Source of the DNA: SFEL01 sp045592165
GTDB taxonomy: Bacteria > Bacillota > Clostridia > Christensenellales > CAG-138
NCBI GenBank assembly: GCA_045592165.1
Contig: JAZNUG010000147.1
Coordinates: forward strand, 1-28,308
DNA length: 28,308 nt
Reading direction: 5' to 3'
A program made the translations under genes and the position numbers. Numbering within the stretch: the stretch's first letter is position 1; the number at the start of each line of letters is the position of its first letter. Below, one piece after another: positions 7,208 through 14,957 of the stretch. The notes beneath the pieces are model-generated. The model did no database searches, was not told the origin of the DNA, and worked only from the letters and a program-made list of their open reading frames with translations.

Positions 7208-7390
7208 ATGCAGGAAAACACCCGAGAAGCGGCTGTTAAATGTTTGCTGGACATATGCAATGATGAGGGAGCCAAATCTTCCGACAGGGTTGCGGCGGCA
7301 AAGCTGCTGCTGGAGCTGGACAGGCCGGAGGATACAAACAATACCATCACGGTTATCATGGAGGGCGTGGCGAAGGAGTACTGCAATTAG
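7208..7390 (+). CDS. Small helical protein resembling a terminase small-subunit segment
   Basis: A 60-residue ORF with AAAAGGAGA 9-17 bases before the ATG; the frame continues upstream to 7163 but that start lacks a ribosome site. The pattern REAAVKCLLDICNDE followed by SSDRVAAAKLLLEL is typical of a helical segment in small-terminase-like and DUF5681-like phage proteins (usually ALxxLxxIxxDxxAxxxxRVxAAKxLL). The C-terminal part (NTITVIMEGVAKEY) also fits phage packaging proteins. It may be the displaced TerS partner or a fragment of one, since classic TerS proteins are 140-200 residues. Family support is by pattern only. Confidence 0.55.
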   Translation: MQENTREAAVKCLLDICNDEGAKSSDRVAAAKLLLELDRPEDTNNTITVIMEGVAKEYCN

Positions 7391-7440
7391 GAAACCGCCC
7401 CGGGGCGGCCGGATTCGGATAATCCTCACAATCTGTTCAT

Positions 7441-7469
7441 TTGCGTACCCCGCCCCGATATGCTATGAT
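7441..7469 (+). promoter_or_regulatory. Promoter of the membrane protein-dus operon
   Basis: TTGCGT (7441-7446), a 17-base spacer ending in TGC, and TATGAT (7464-7469) make an extended -10 promoter. Transcription should start near 7476, which favours the ATG at 7505 over the one at 7484. Confidence 0.6.
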
Positions 7470-7504
7470 AAATACGTGAACATATGCGAAACGAGGGACA
7501 AAGA

Positions 7505-8071
7505 ATGTCGCGCAATCAGTACGCCATTGCAAGGCGATCCATATGGTATATGCTGCGGACGCTGCTCAGCGTTGCGCTGGTTATAGTGCTGTGCCTTGGC
7601 GCCTTTGTAACCGCCATGCACATCAGCAATATTTACATACTTGTCACCGAGGGCCTGGAGCTGAGGGCGGAATACGTGCTGCAGGGGGGCGAGATAACCG
7701 CCCTTACAGAGTATTTCAGCGAGGAGTTTGTGGCAAAGGACCCGGCGCTGTATAACCAGACCTACGGGGACTTCAAGGTCACCAACTTTATCTACAAAAT
7801 CGAGATAAAGAACCTCTTCGTGCTGCCCTGGCATAAGAATGCCACGGTAAAGGTATACGAAAAGCTGCTCTCCATATCCGGCACACCCAACGAGGGCGCG
7901 CCCGAGGGAGCCGCATTGCCCGAATGGCCTGCCGCCGTATACAACGTACGCCTTACCAAGACCGAGGGCCGCTGGTATATAAGCGACATGCTGCTGCTTA
8001 TGAACGCCCCCGAGGAACAGCCCCTGCCCACCCCGGATTATTCCCTGCTCCCATCTCCGGAGCCCCAGTAG
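7505..8071 (+). CDS. Uncharacterised single-pass membrane protein
   Basis: A 188-residue protein I do not recognise. A basic N-terminus (RNQYAIARRSIWYMLR) precedes one transmembrane helix at about 17-40, followed by an extracytoplasmic domain of ~120 residues with mixed alpha/beta pattern, including a domain-like end (YNVRLTKTEGRWYISDMLLL). The last ~20 residues are Pro/Glu-rich (LPTPDYSLLPSPEPQ). The layout resembles small NTF2-like or DUF4878-like exported domains, but this is only an impression. The start at 7505 is chosen because GAGGG lies 7 bases upstream and the promoter start is near 7476. Its stop is 1-7 bases before the dihydrouridine synthase gene, so the two form an operon. Confidence 0.6.
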   Translation: MSRNQYAIARRSIWYMLRTLLSVALVIVLCLGAFVTAMHISNIYILVTEGLELRAEYVLQGGEITALTEYFSEEFVAKDPALYNQTYGDFKVTNFIYKIEIKNLFVLPWHKNATVKVYEKLLSISGTPNEGAPEGAALPEWPAAVYNVRLTKTEGRWYISDMLLLMNAPEEQPLPTPDYSLLPSPEPQ

Positions 8072-8078
8072 TTTGCCT

Positions 8079-9041
8079 ATGAAGCTGCCTTTTGACGGAT
8101 ATCCCATAATGCTGGCCCCAATGGCCGGCTTTACAGACATGACATACCGCGCCCTTTGCCGTGAGCAGGGGTGCGATTTTACCTTCAGCGAAATGGTCAG
8201 CGCCAAGGGCCTCAGCTACGGCGGCAAAAGCGCAGAGCTGCTGGAAACCTCCCCTGTGGAGCGGCCCTGCGGCATACAGCTTTTCGGCCGGGAGCCGGAT
8301 ATTATGGCGGATATGGCAAAGCGGATCTGCGACGAATATCGGGATGCCGCCGCCCTTATAGATATCAACATGGGCTGCCCTGCCCCCAAGATAACCGGCA
8401 ACGGCGAAGGCAGCGCCCTTATGAAGGAGCCGCTCCAGGCTGCAAAGGTGATCGAGGCCGTGGCAAAGGCATCTTCCCTGCCTGTCAGCGTCAAGTTCCG
8501 CAAGGGCTGGGACAGCGCCGGCGAAAACTATCTTGACTTTGCAAAAATGGCGGAGCGATCCGGCGCCGCAATGGTTACCCTCCATGGCCGCACCCGCGAG
8601 CAGATGTATTCGGGGACTGCGGACTGGGATGCCATTGCAGAGGTAAAGGCCGCCCTGTCCATCCCTGTAATAGGCAACGGCGACGTGGTGGATGCAAAAT
8701 CCGCCCTTGCCCTCAAAGCGCATACCAACTGCGACGGCATACTGATAGGCCGCGGCGCATTGGGCAATCCCCATATTTTCCCGGAAATCAAGGCTGCCAT
8801 GGCAGGCCTGCCCTACACACCTCCCACCGACGGGGAGCGTATGGAAATCGCCATCCGCCACATAGAGGGCATAGTGGCCCACAAGGGAGAGCGGGCGGTA
8901 GTGGAGATGCGAAAGCATATCGCCTATTACGTCCGCGGTATGCGGGGCGCATCCGCATTCCGTGCCGCCGCCACCCGGGCGGAAACTGCCGAGGAGATGA
9001 TCGGCATGATACGGCGATTTCTGGATGGCGGGGAGTTTTGA
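8079..9041 (+). CDS. dusB: tRNA-dihydrouridine synthase (DusB family)
   Basis: A 320-residue FMN enzyme that reduces uridines in the tRNA D-loop using NADPH. Visible motifs are APMAGFTD (13-20), DINMGCPAPKI (95-105) with the proton-donor Cys100, VKFRKGWD (FMN/tRNA Lys), HGRTREQMYSG, GNGD, and the phosphate-binding IGRGALGNP, followed by the helical C-terminal domain. Length and order are standard. An in-frame TTG at 8073 has a better-placed GGAG (10 bases) than the ATG at 8079 (16 bases), so the start may be six bases earlier. It ends a two-gene operon and is followed by a terminator. Confidence 0.93.
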   Translation: MKLPFDGYPIMLAPMAGFTDMTYRALCREQGCDFTFSEMVSAKGLSYGGKSAELLETSPVERPCGIQLFGREPDIMADMAKRICDEYRDAAALIDINMGCPAPKITGNGEGSALMKEPLQAAKVIEAVAKASSLPVSVKFRKGWDSAGENYLDFAKMAERSGAAMVTLHGRTREQMYSGTADWDAIAEVKAALSIPVIGNGDVVDAKSALALKAHTNCDGILIGRGALGNPHIFPEIKAAMAGLPYTPPTDGERMEIAIRHIEGIVAHKGERAVVEMRKHIAYYVRGMRGASAFRAAATRAETAEEMIGMIRRFLDGGEF

Positions 9042-9062
9042 TTCGGCTGATTTTATGTAAAG

Positions 9063-9104
9063 AAAAGCGAAACGGAAAGCCTGATTTTCCGCTTCGCTTT
9101 TTTG
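9063..9104 (+). terminator. Terminator after dusB
   Basis: AAAAGCGAAACGGAAA pairs with TTTCCGCTTCGCTTTT (one G/T wobble) and runs into a T tract. An almost identical terminator lies at 19030-19069, so this may be a dispersed terminator element. Confidence 0.8.
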
Positions 9105-9248
9105 TTTGCGGGAAAAAGCAGCATCAAAACGGGGGCGGGGATATGTCATTCTGTCTGCTGCGGTGACCATCGGGAGAACCAACTGCCGCCGCATACGAAA
9201 AGCGCAAAAATTCCAAAGGACAGCGGCGTTTTTTTGCAAACCGAACAA

Positions 9249-9272
9249 AAGGACCGCCGTTTGGCGGTCCTT
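9249..9272 (-). terminator. Terminator of the DUF1540-like gene
   Basis: AAGGACCGCC/GGCGGTCCTT with loop GTTT lies 12 bases beyond the stop codon of the minus-strand gene ending at 9284, with TTGTTCGG following on that strand. Confidence 0.7.
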
Positions 9273-9283
9273 CTGCAAAAAAA

Positions 9284-9469
9284 TCAGACTCTGCTCTTAT
9301 AGCTGCCGCAAAGGCTTTCCTCTGCGGGGTTGCCGGTATGGCAGCCCTGGCCGGGCTGAACCATGATACGGTCCAGCTCACAGTTGGTGCCTTCCTGATT
9401 GTAGGCGCAGCTGCGTACTTCGCAGCCGATGGTCTGACAGCCAGCCTTGGTTTTGCTCATAATATGCAT
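9284..9469 (-). CDS. Small cysteine-rich DUF1540-like protein
   Basis: A 61-residue protein with six cysteines in the DUF1540-type spacing: CQTIGCEVRSCAYN, then NCELDRIMV, and two more (CHT, LCGS) near the end. Such proteins are common in Clostridia and probably bind a metal, but no function is established. Start is ambiguous: ATG at 9469 is 3 bases after AGGAGG, and the second ATG at 9460, giving a protein beginning MSKTKAGC, is 12 bases after it. It stands alone with its own terminator, transcribed against dusB. Confidence 0.8.
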   Translation of the reverse strand: MHIMSKTKAGCQTIGCEVRSCAYNQEGTNCELDRIMVQPGQGCHTGNPAEESLCGSYKSRV

Positions 9470-9602
9470 ATACCTCCTGTTTTGATGGGGTTAGTATTTG
9501 AGCAAACAGGATGGCTTATTCATATATAAAAGGCCGCTCGTGCTGAACGGCCTTTATTGATATCATATTAAGCTTGCTTAAATAACTATTTTTTAAGTTT
9601 GT

Positions 9603-9644
9603 CTTTTCTCCTTTCTTTTCTTCATAGAAAAGAAAGAGAAAGGA
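9603..9644. repeat. Polypyrimidine/polypurine hairpin repeat, copy 2
   Basis: A T/C-only arm ending CTTTCTTTTCT, turn TCAT and A/G-only arm AGAAAAGAAAG. It is near-identical over its core to 9834-9880. Confidence 0.75.
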
Positions 9645-9671
9645 ATGGGGCGACCGAAACTTTTTATAAAT

Positions 9672-9713
9672 GGAACGGATTGCCACGTCGGGCTATGCCC
9701 TCCTCGCAATGAC
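9672..9713. repeat. CATTGCGAG-type palindromic repeat, copy 2
   Basis: Same orientation and outer arms as the copy at 3364 (GGAACGGATTGCC ... CTCGCAATGAC), with a different inner stem (GGGC/GCCC). Confidence 0.8.
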
Positions 9714-9739
9714 ATAAGTTTGCTACTATATTTCAAACA

Positions 9740-9766
9740 AAAAGCCCCATCCGTCATGGGGCTTTT
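9740..9766. terminator. Bidirectional terminator-like hairpin
   Basis: AAAAGCCCCAT/ATGGGGCTTTT with loop CCGTC, an 11-bp perfect stem with T or A runs on both sides. It probably terminates the minus-strand lipoprotein transcript. Confidence 0.75.
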
Positions 9767-9833
9767 CGGATAGCACTGCTAAAGCATACTTTTCAATAAT
9801 TCTGTTTAAAGTCTGTCTTTTCTTTCTCTTTTG

Positions 9834-9880
9834 CTTCTTTTCTCCTTTCTTTTCTTCATAGAAAAGAAAGAGAAAAGAAG
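9834..9880. repeat. Polypyrimidine/polypurine hairpin repeat, copy 3
   Basis: CTTCTTTTCTCCTTTCTTT-type arm, TCAT turn, and GAAAAGAAAGAGAAAAGAAG-type arm. It begins 15 bases past the stop of the minus-strand gene ending at 9895. Confidence 0.75.
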
Positions 9881-9894
9881 AGGAAAACCATTTC

Positions 9895-10539
9895 TTACTT
9901 AGCCAGAAGTTCCTCAATGGCGGCGGCCCAGGTTTCATAGGAGTTGCTGCCTACAACTGCGGAGCAGAGCAGCTTGCCTTCGCTGTCCAGGAACAGGGTG
10001 GTGGGCACGGCGTATACGTCAAACATCACATTGCGGATAACGTCAACGGTGGCCAGCAGATGGGTATAATCGGCGCCGGTCTCGGCGATCTGGGACAGGG
10101 CGGTCTGGCCGGTTGCGCTTTCGGGATCATCCACGTCGCATACAAGGCCGATCATCTGAAAATCGGAATCCGCAAAGTCTTTGGCCAGCCTGCCAAGATC
10201 AGGCATTTCGCTGAGGCAGGGGTAGCAGTAGGTGCCCCAGATGTTCAGCATGGTTACCTTTGCGCCGCCGAAAAGCTCCTGGCTGGTGACGGTGCGGCCG
10301 TCAAGGGTGTTGGCGGTGAATACGTATTCCTTGCCTGCGCCCTCATAATCAAGGGAGAGAGTATAGAAGGAAGGTTCTTCTTTCTTCTCGGGCTCTTCTT
10401 CCTGAACGGGCTCGGCGGGGGCTTCCGCAGTCTCTTCCATAGGCTGTTCAACAACGGCGTCTTCTGCGGGGGCCGGTGCGGCACAGCCGGCGAGGGCAAG
10501 AGCAAGAACGAGTATTATAGAAAGTATACGGATTTTCAT
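9895..10539 (-). CDS. TlpA/ResA-like thioredoxin-fold lipoprotein
   Basis: A 214-residue membrane-anchored thiol-disulfide oxidoreductase. The signal peptide ends in lipobox LAGC with Cys19; a Glu/Pro-rich linker runs to about residue 56. The thioredoxin domain has LNIWGTYCYPC with the CYPC redox pair at 105-108, EMPDLGRL, and AVPTTLF with the cis-proline. This is the standard AhpC/TSA-Redoxin TlpA layout. Relatives act outside the membrane to reduce disulfides in partner proteins, fed by a CcdA-type membrane protein, which is not visible here. The start at 10539 has GGAGG upstream on the minus strand. Substrate is unknown. Confidence 0.85.
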   Translation of the reverse strand: MKIRILSIILVLALALAGCAAPAPAEDAVVEQPMEETAEAPAEPVQEEEPEKKEEPSFYTLSLDYEGAGKEYVFTANTLDGRTVTSQELFGGAKVTMLNIWGTYCYPCLSEMPDLGRLAKDFADSDFQMIGLVCDVDDPESATGQTALSQIAETGADYTHLLATVDVIRNVMFDVYAVPTTLFLDSEGKLLCSAVVGSNSYETWAAAIEELLAK

Positions 10540-10786
10540 ACAGGTTTCCTCCATAAGTTTGGTTTACGGTGTTATTATAGCCGGAACGGCAGGCTGCTTC
10601 CGTGATAAAATCACTTTTTATGGGGGACAGCCGGCGTTTGAGAAATATCATAATATAACCCGGCGGTTTTTGCACTATGGTTTTGCGAGATTTAACAGCA
10701 GGGACACAAAAAAGCAGGGGACGGCATCCCTCCGCCGGCCGGGAAAAGGGAAACTGTGATAAATTGTGACTTTTGCCGCCCCTGCA

Positions 10787-10816
10787 TTGACAGGGCGGTA
10801 TTTTCGAGTCTATAAT
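10787..10816 (+). promoter_or_regulatory. Promoter of the MarR-ABC exporter operon
   Basis: Perfect TTGACA (10787-10792) and TATAAT (10811-10816) with an 18-base spacer. Transcription should start near 10823, at the edge of the palindrome at 10825-10838. Confidence 0.85.
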
Positions 10817-10824
10817 TGCATATT

Positions 10825-10838
10825 GTTAGAATGCTAAC
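10825..10838. promoter_or_regulatory. Likely MarR operator
   Basis: The palindrome GTTAGAATGCTAAC (5-bp arms, 4-base centre) lies right after the -10 box and before the marR start. This is the usual place for an autorepressor site of a MarR-family protein; binding is inferred. Confidence 0.6.
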
Positions 10839-10862
10839 TTTTTTATGAAAAGAGGAAAAGCA

Positions 10863-11321
10863 ATGGAGAAATGCAGCCGCAGCGCCTTTTGCAGGATAAA
10901 GGCGGTATCCAACGCCATACGCCGCAAGCTGGAGGGCATAAACATAGAAGATAAGTACGGCCTGACCGGGGGCGAAAGCGCCATAATGGGATACCTGCTT
11001 GAAAATACAGACAGGCCCATGTATCAGAAGGATATCGAAGAGGAATTCCACATCCGAAGGAGCAGCGCAACAAGGGCCCTGCAGATCATGGAGCGAAAGG
11101 GAATAATAGTAAGGCAGAGCGAGCCCCATGACGGCAGGCTGAAGCGGCTGGTGCTCACCGATGGTGCAATGGAAATCGGCCGGGACGTGGGAGATATGAT
11201 TGCAGAGACGGAGCAGAGGATGCTGGCCGGAATCGACGGCAGAGAGCTTGAGCTGTTCCTTGATATATGCGACAGGATATGCCGCAACGTGGAAAACGCA
11301 GAAGGTGAGGAAAAGGCATGA
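10863..11321 (+). CDS. MarR-family transcriptional regulator
   Basis: A 152-residue winged-helix repressor. A helical N-terminal dimerisation part leads into the winged HTH at about 38-100: LTGGESAIMGYLLEN, QKDIEEEFHIRRSSATRALQIMERKGII (recognition helix SSATRALQIMERKG) and the wing RQSEPHDGRLKRLVLTD. The C-terminal helices complete the dimer. The ATG at 10863 has GAGG 6-9 bases upstream; an in-frame ATG at 10845 is less well placed. The stop codon overlaps the next gene (ATGA), so it is the first gene of an exporter operon. Such regulators usually repress their own operon and let go on binding a drug-like ligand. Confidence 0.9.
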   Translation: MEKCSRSAFCRIKAVSNAIRRKLEGINIEDKYGLTGGESAIMGYLLENTDRPMYQKDIEEEFHIRRSSATRALQIMERKGIIVRQSEPHDGRLKRLVLTDGAMEIGRDVGDMIAETEQRMLAGIDGRELELFLDICDRICRNVENAEGEEKA

Positions 11322-13045
11322 TAAAGACCCTTGCAAAAAGCATAAGAGAATACAAGCGGGACAGCATACTGACCCCCTTTTTTATGATGGGCGAGGTTGT
11401 GATGGAGGTAATCATCACTTACCTGCTGGCAGACCTGATTGACCTTGGCGTAACCGCAGGCAACCTTAACTATACCGTTACCCGCGGCCTGGTATTGGTG
11501 GGCTGTGCGCTGGTATCCCTGATGTTCGGCGCCCTGTCCGGCCGGTTTGCGGCGGTGGCTTCCACAGGCTTCGCAAGAAACCTCAGGCAGGATATGTATT
11601 ACAACGTGCAGAGGTTCTCCTTTGCCAATATTGATAAGTTCTCCACCGCGGGCCTTGTAACAAGGCTTACCACAGACGTGGTGAATGTTCAGCATGCGTA
11701 TATGATGCTCATCCGCATAGCGGTGCGCTCACCCCTGATGCTGATATTTTCATTGATAATGTCCTTCCGCATCAATCCCAGGATCGCCATGGTATTCGTA
11801 TACGCAATACCTGTATTGAGCATCGGCATATATCTTATCATGTCCAATGCACATCCCATATTTGAGAGGGTGTTCCATACCTATGACAAGCTGAACGCCG
11901 TTGTGCAGGAAAACCTCAGGGGCATAAGGGTGGTAAAGGCCTTTGTAAGGGAAGACCACGAAAAGCAGAAGTTCACTCAGGTTTCCGGCTCCATATTCAA
12001 TGATTTTTCCAGGGCCCAGAAGATAGTGGCCTTCAATATGCCGCTGATGCAGGCCTGTATGTACGGCTGCACGCTGCTTGCTTCCTGGCTGGGCGCCAAC
12101 ATGATAGTATCCAATACCATGACCACCGGCCAGCTGATGAGCATACTTACCTACGCGGCAGGCATACTTTCCAGCCTGATGATGCTGAGCATGGTATTCA
12201 TGATGATGGTAATATCCAGAGCATCCGCCGAGCGTATTACGGAGGTGCTCAATGAAAAACCCACCATAACCAATCCTGAAAATCCCCTGTATGAGGTGAA
12301 GGACGGCAGCATAGAATTCAAGGGCGTATCCTTCCGCTACGGAAAGGGACGCAACTGCCTGACGGATATAGATATCAGCATAAAGTCCGGCGAGACCGTC
12401 GGCATAATCGGCGGCACAGGCAGCGGCAAAACCAGCCTTGTGCAGCTTATTCCCCGCCTGTACGATGCGGGAGAGGGACAGGTGCTGGTGGGCGGCAGGG
12501 ACGTAAGGGAATACGACCTTGAGACCCTGCGCAATTCCGTATCCATGGTATTGCAGAAAAACGAGCTGTTCTCCGGCACTGTTGCCGAGAATCTCCGCTG
12601 GGGCAATGAGGATGCCACCCTTGAGGAAATGCAGAGGGTGTGCCGCGTAGCCCAGGCGGACAGCTTTGTTTCCGCCATGACGGATGGCTACGATTCCGAG
12701 GTTGAGCAGGGCGGCGCAAACTTCTCCGGCGGACAGAAGCAGAGGCTGTGCATAGCAAGAGCCTTGCTGAAGAAGCCAAGGATACTTATACTGGATGACT
12801 CCACCAGCGCAGTGGATACCGCAACGGATGCCTCCATAAGGGCGGCTCTGCGCAGCGAGATGGCGGACGTAACCAAGCTTATCATCGCCCAGCGCATAAG
12901 TTCGGTGCAGGATGCGGACAGAATAATAGTAATGGACAACGGCCGCATTACGGATTTCGGCACCCACGAGGAACTGATGGAGCGCAGCCCCATCTACATT
13001 GAAGTATATCAGTCTCAGCAGAAGGGAGGGGATTTTGATGAGTAA
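11318..13045 (+). CDS. Heterodimeric ABC exporter subunit with degenerate ATP site (BmrC/LmrC-like)
   Basis: A 575-residue half transporter: a six-helix membrane domain (about 1-310) fused to a nucleotide-binding domain. Visible motifs are Walker A GGTGSGKT (365-372), Q-loop LQKNELF, signature FSGGQ (469-473) and Walker B LILDD. The catalytic Glu is replaced by Asp494, and the switch His is replaced by Gln525 (IIAQRIS). That pair of changes is typical of the subunit carrying the non-hydrolysing site in heterodimeric exporters such as BmrCD, LmrCD and TM287/288. It overlaps marR by 4 bases and the partner gene by 8 bases, so translation is coupled. Likely job: efflux of lipophilic drugs or toxins; the substrate is unknown. 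Confidence 0.92.
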   Translation: MIKTLAKSIREYKRDSILTPFFMMGEVVMEVIITYLLADLIDLGVTAGNLNYTVTRGLVLVGCALVSLMFGALSGRFAAVASTGFARNLRQDMYYNVQRFSFANIDKFSTAGLVTRLTTDVVNVQHAYMMLIRIAVRSPLMLIFSLIMSFRINPRIAMVFVYAIPVLSIGIYLIMSNAHPIFERVFHTYDKLNAVVQENLRGIRVVKAFVREDHEKQKFTQVSGSIFNDFSRAQKIVAFNMPLMQACMYGCTLLASWLGANMIVSNTMTTGQLMSILTYAAGILSSLMMLSMVFMMMVISRASAERITEVLNEKPTITNPENPLYEVKDGSIEFKGVSFRYGKGRNCLTDIDISIKSGETVGIIGGTGSGKTSLVQLIPRLYDAGEGQVLVGGRDVREYDLETLRNSVSMVLQKNELFSGTVAENLRWGNEDATLEEMQRVCRVAQADSFVSAMTDGYDSEVEQGGANFSGGQKQRLCIARALLKKPRILILDDSTSAVDTATDASIRAALRSEMADVTKLIIAQRISSVQDADRIIVMDNGRITDFGTHEELMERSPIYIEVYQSQQKGGDFDE

Positions 13046-14957
13046 GCAGCAGCAGGCACCCAAGGGCCCCCAGGGTCCTCAGGGCAGACGTCCTCTCAAT
13101 CCCAACGACCTTAAGAACATAGGCAAAAACAGCAAGAAGACCATCATGCGGCTGCTGGGCCTGCTGAAGCCGTACCGGGGCAGGCTGGGTCTTGTGTTCC
13201 TGTGCATACTGGTCAGCGCAGGCGCGGGCATTGCAGGCAGCATGTTTACCCGGGTACTGATAGACGACCATATCGTGCCCCTCATCGGCCGCAGCAATCC
13301 GGACTTTTCCGGCCTGCTGAGCGCGCTTTTCACCATGGGCTGCATATATGTTGCAGGCATGATATCCACCTTTGTTTATAACCGCCTTATGGTAACCGTG
13401 GCTCAGGGCACCATGAAGGGGGTAAGAGACGGGCTGTTTACCCATATGCAGACCCTGCCCATAGGGTACTTTGACAGCAACACCCACGGCGACCTTATGA
13501 GCCGCTATACCAACGATACGGACACCCTTCAGCAGATGCTTTCCCAGTCCATCCCCCAGCTGATGAATTCCGGTATCACCATAATCGGCGTGCTGGCCGC
13601 AATGATAGTCACCAGCCCCGCCCTTACAGTGCTGATACTCCTGACCCTGTGGCCCATGCTGAAGGTATCCGGCTTTGTTGCAGGCAACAGCTCAAAGTAT
13701 TTTGCCATGCAGCAGGCCGCCATAGGCGATGCCAACGGCTATATCGAAGAAATGATAAACGGCCAGAAGGTGGTAAACGTATTCTGCTACGAGGATAAGG
13801 CCAAGGAGCACTTCGACGCAAAGAACGAGGCCGTCAGGAAGAATTCCTCGGATGCCCACGTTTTCTCGAATATACTTATGCCCATACTGGCCAATATGGC
13901 CCATGTGCAGTATGTATTGCTTGCAATAGTGGGCGGCATTATGGCCATCCTGGGCATGGGCGGCATGAAGATAGGCGTATTGGCCTCCTTCCTGCAGCTT
14001 TCCAAGAGCTTCAATATGCCCATAAATCAGGTTTCCCAGCAGCTGAATTCCATCGTTATGGCCCTTGCGGGCGCAGAGCGCATATTTGAGATGATGGATG
14101 AGCAGCCTGAAACAGACGAAGGCAAGGTTGTGCTGGTAAATGCCCTCAGGGATGGGGATACTCTTAAGGAGACGGATCACCGCACAGGCATCTGGGCATG
14201 GAAAAAGCCCGACGGCGAGCTTGTGGAGGTTAAGGGCGACGTGCGGCTTACCGATGTGGACTTCGGCTACATACCGGAAAAGACCGTACTGCATGACGTT
14301 ACCCTCTATGCCAAGCCCGGCCAGAAGATAGCCTTTGTCGGCTCCACCGGCGCAGGCAAAACCACCATCACCAACCTTATCAACCGCTTCTACGAGATAC
14401 AGGACGGCACCATAACCTACGACGGCATAAACGTCAAGGATATAAAAAAGGACGACCTGCGCCACAGTCTCGGCATGGTGCTGCAGGAGGTAAATCTCTT
14501 TACCGGCACAGTGCGGGACAACATCCGCTACGGCAATCTTTCTGCCACGGATGAAGAGGTTGAGCGGGCGGCAAAGCTTGCCAATGCCCATGAGTTTATC
14601 ATGCGGCTGCCCAATGGCTACGATACCATGCTGGAGGGAGACGGCAGCGGCCTTTCCCAGGGCCAGCGCCAGTTGCTTTCCATAGCAAGGGCTGCCTGCG
14701 AGGATGCCCCCGTTATGATACTGGACGAGGCCACCAGCTCCATCGATACCCGCACCGAAACCATCGTACAGGACGGCATGGACAGGCTGATGAACGGCCG
14801 CACCGTATTCGTCATCGCCCACAGGCTTTCCACCGTACAGAATTCCAATGCAATTATGGTTCTGGAAAAGGGCCGCATAATAGAGCGGGGCGATCACGAT
14901 GATCTGATTGCCGCAAAGGGAAGGTATTATACCCTTTACACAGGCTTGCAGGCATAG
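13038..14957 (+). CDS. Heterodimeric ABC exporter subunit with consensus ATP site (BmrD/LmrD-like)
   Basis: A 639-residue half transporter, partner of the preceding gene. A Gln/Pro-rich N-terminal extension (SKQQQAPKGPQGPQGRRP) precedes the membrane domain (about 45-340) and a nucleotide-binding domain with a ~60-residue insert before it, as in BmrD/LmrD. Walker A is GSTGAGKT (435-442), signature LSQGQ (539-543, non-canonical), Walker B LDE with catalytic Glu564, and switch His595. So this subunit supplies the intact Walker site, completed by the FSGGQ of its partner, while its own LSQGQ faces the degenerate site. The start at 13038 has GGGAGGGG upstream and overlaps the previous gene by 8 bases. 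Confidence 0.92.
   Translation: MSKQQQAPKGPQGPQGRRPLNPNDLKNIGKNSKKTIMRLLGLLKPYRGRLGLVFLCILVSAGAGIAGSMFTRVLIDDHIVPLIGRSNPDFSGLLSALFTMGCIYVAGMISTFVYNRLMVTVAQGTMKGVRDGLFTHMQTLPIGYFDSNTHGDLMSRYTNDTDTLQQMLSQSIPQLMNSGITIIGVLAAMIVTSPALTVLILLTLWPMLKVSGFVAGNSSKYFAMQQAAIGDANGYIEEMINGQKVVNVFCYEDKAKEHFDAKNEAVRKNSSDAHVFSNILMPILANMAHVQYVLLAIVGGIMAILGMGGMKIGVLASFLQLSKSFNMPINQVSQQLNSIVMALAGAERIFEMMDEQPETDEGKVVLVNALRDGDTLKETDHRTGIWAWKKPDGELVEVKGDVRLTDVDFGYIPEKTVLHDVTLYAKPGQKIAFVGSTGAGKTTITNLINRFYEIQDGTITYDGINVKDIKKDDLRHSLGMVLQEVNLFTGTVRDNIRYGNLSATDEEVERAAKLANAHEFIMRLPNGYDTMLEGDGSGLSQGQRQLLSIARAACEDAPVMILDEATSSIDTRTETIVQDGMDRLMNGRTVFVIAHRLSTVQNSNAIMVLEKGRIIERGDHDDLIAAKGRYYTLYTGLQA

Larger units (their letters stand above)
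9470..9894. other. Gene-free stretch with stacked hairpins
   Basis: These 425 bases hold no plausible gene. They contain a stem AAAGGCCG/CGGCCTTT (about 9529-9554), a polypyrimidine hairpin (9603-9644), a CATTGCGAG-type repeat (9672-9713), a terminator (9740-9766) and a second polypyrimidine hairpin (9834-9880). All lie upstream of the DUF1540-like gene and downstream of the thioredoxin lipoprotein gene, both on the minus strand. Confidence 0.7.
10540..10862. other. Divergent intergenic region, lipoprotein / MarR operon
   Basis: No gene is visible in these 323 bases. The left part should carry the minus-strand lipoprotein promoter; a TATAAT on the minus strand at 10579-10574 is the only good element, with no clear -35. 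The right part carries the MarR-operon promoter and operator. Confidence 0.5.

Noticed and set aside
1105..7390. A complete or inducible prophage
   Set aside because: No integrase, repressor, replication, capsid, tail or lysis genes and no att repeats are visible; only packaging-type genes and a regulator are present.
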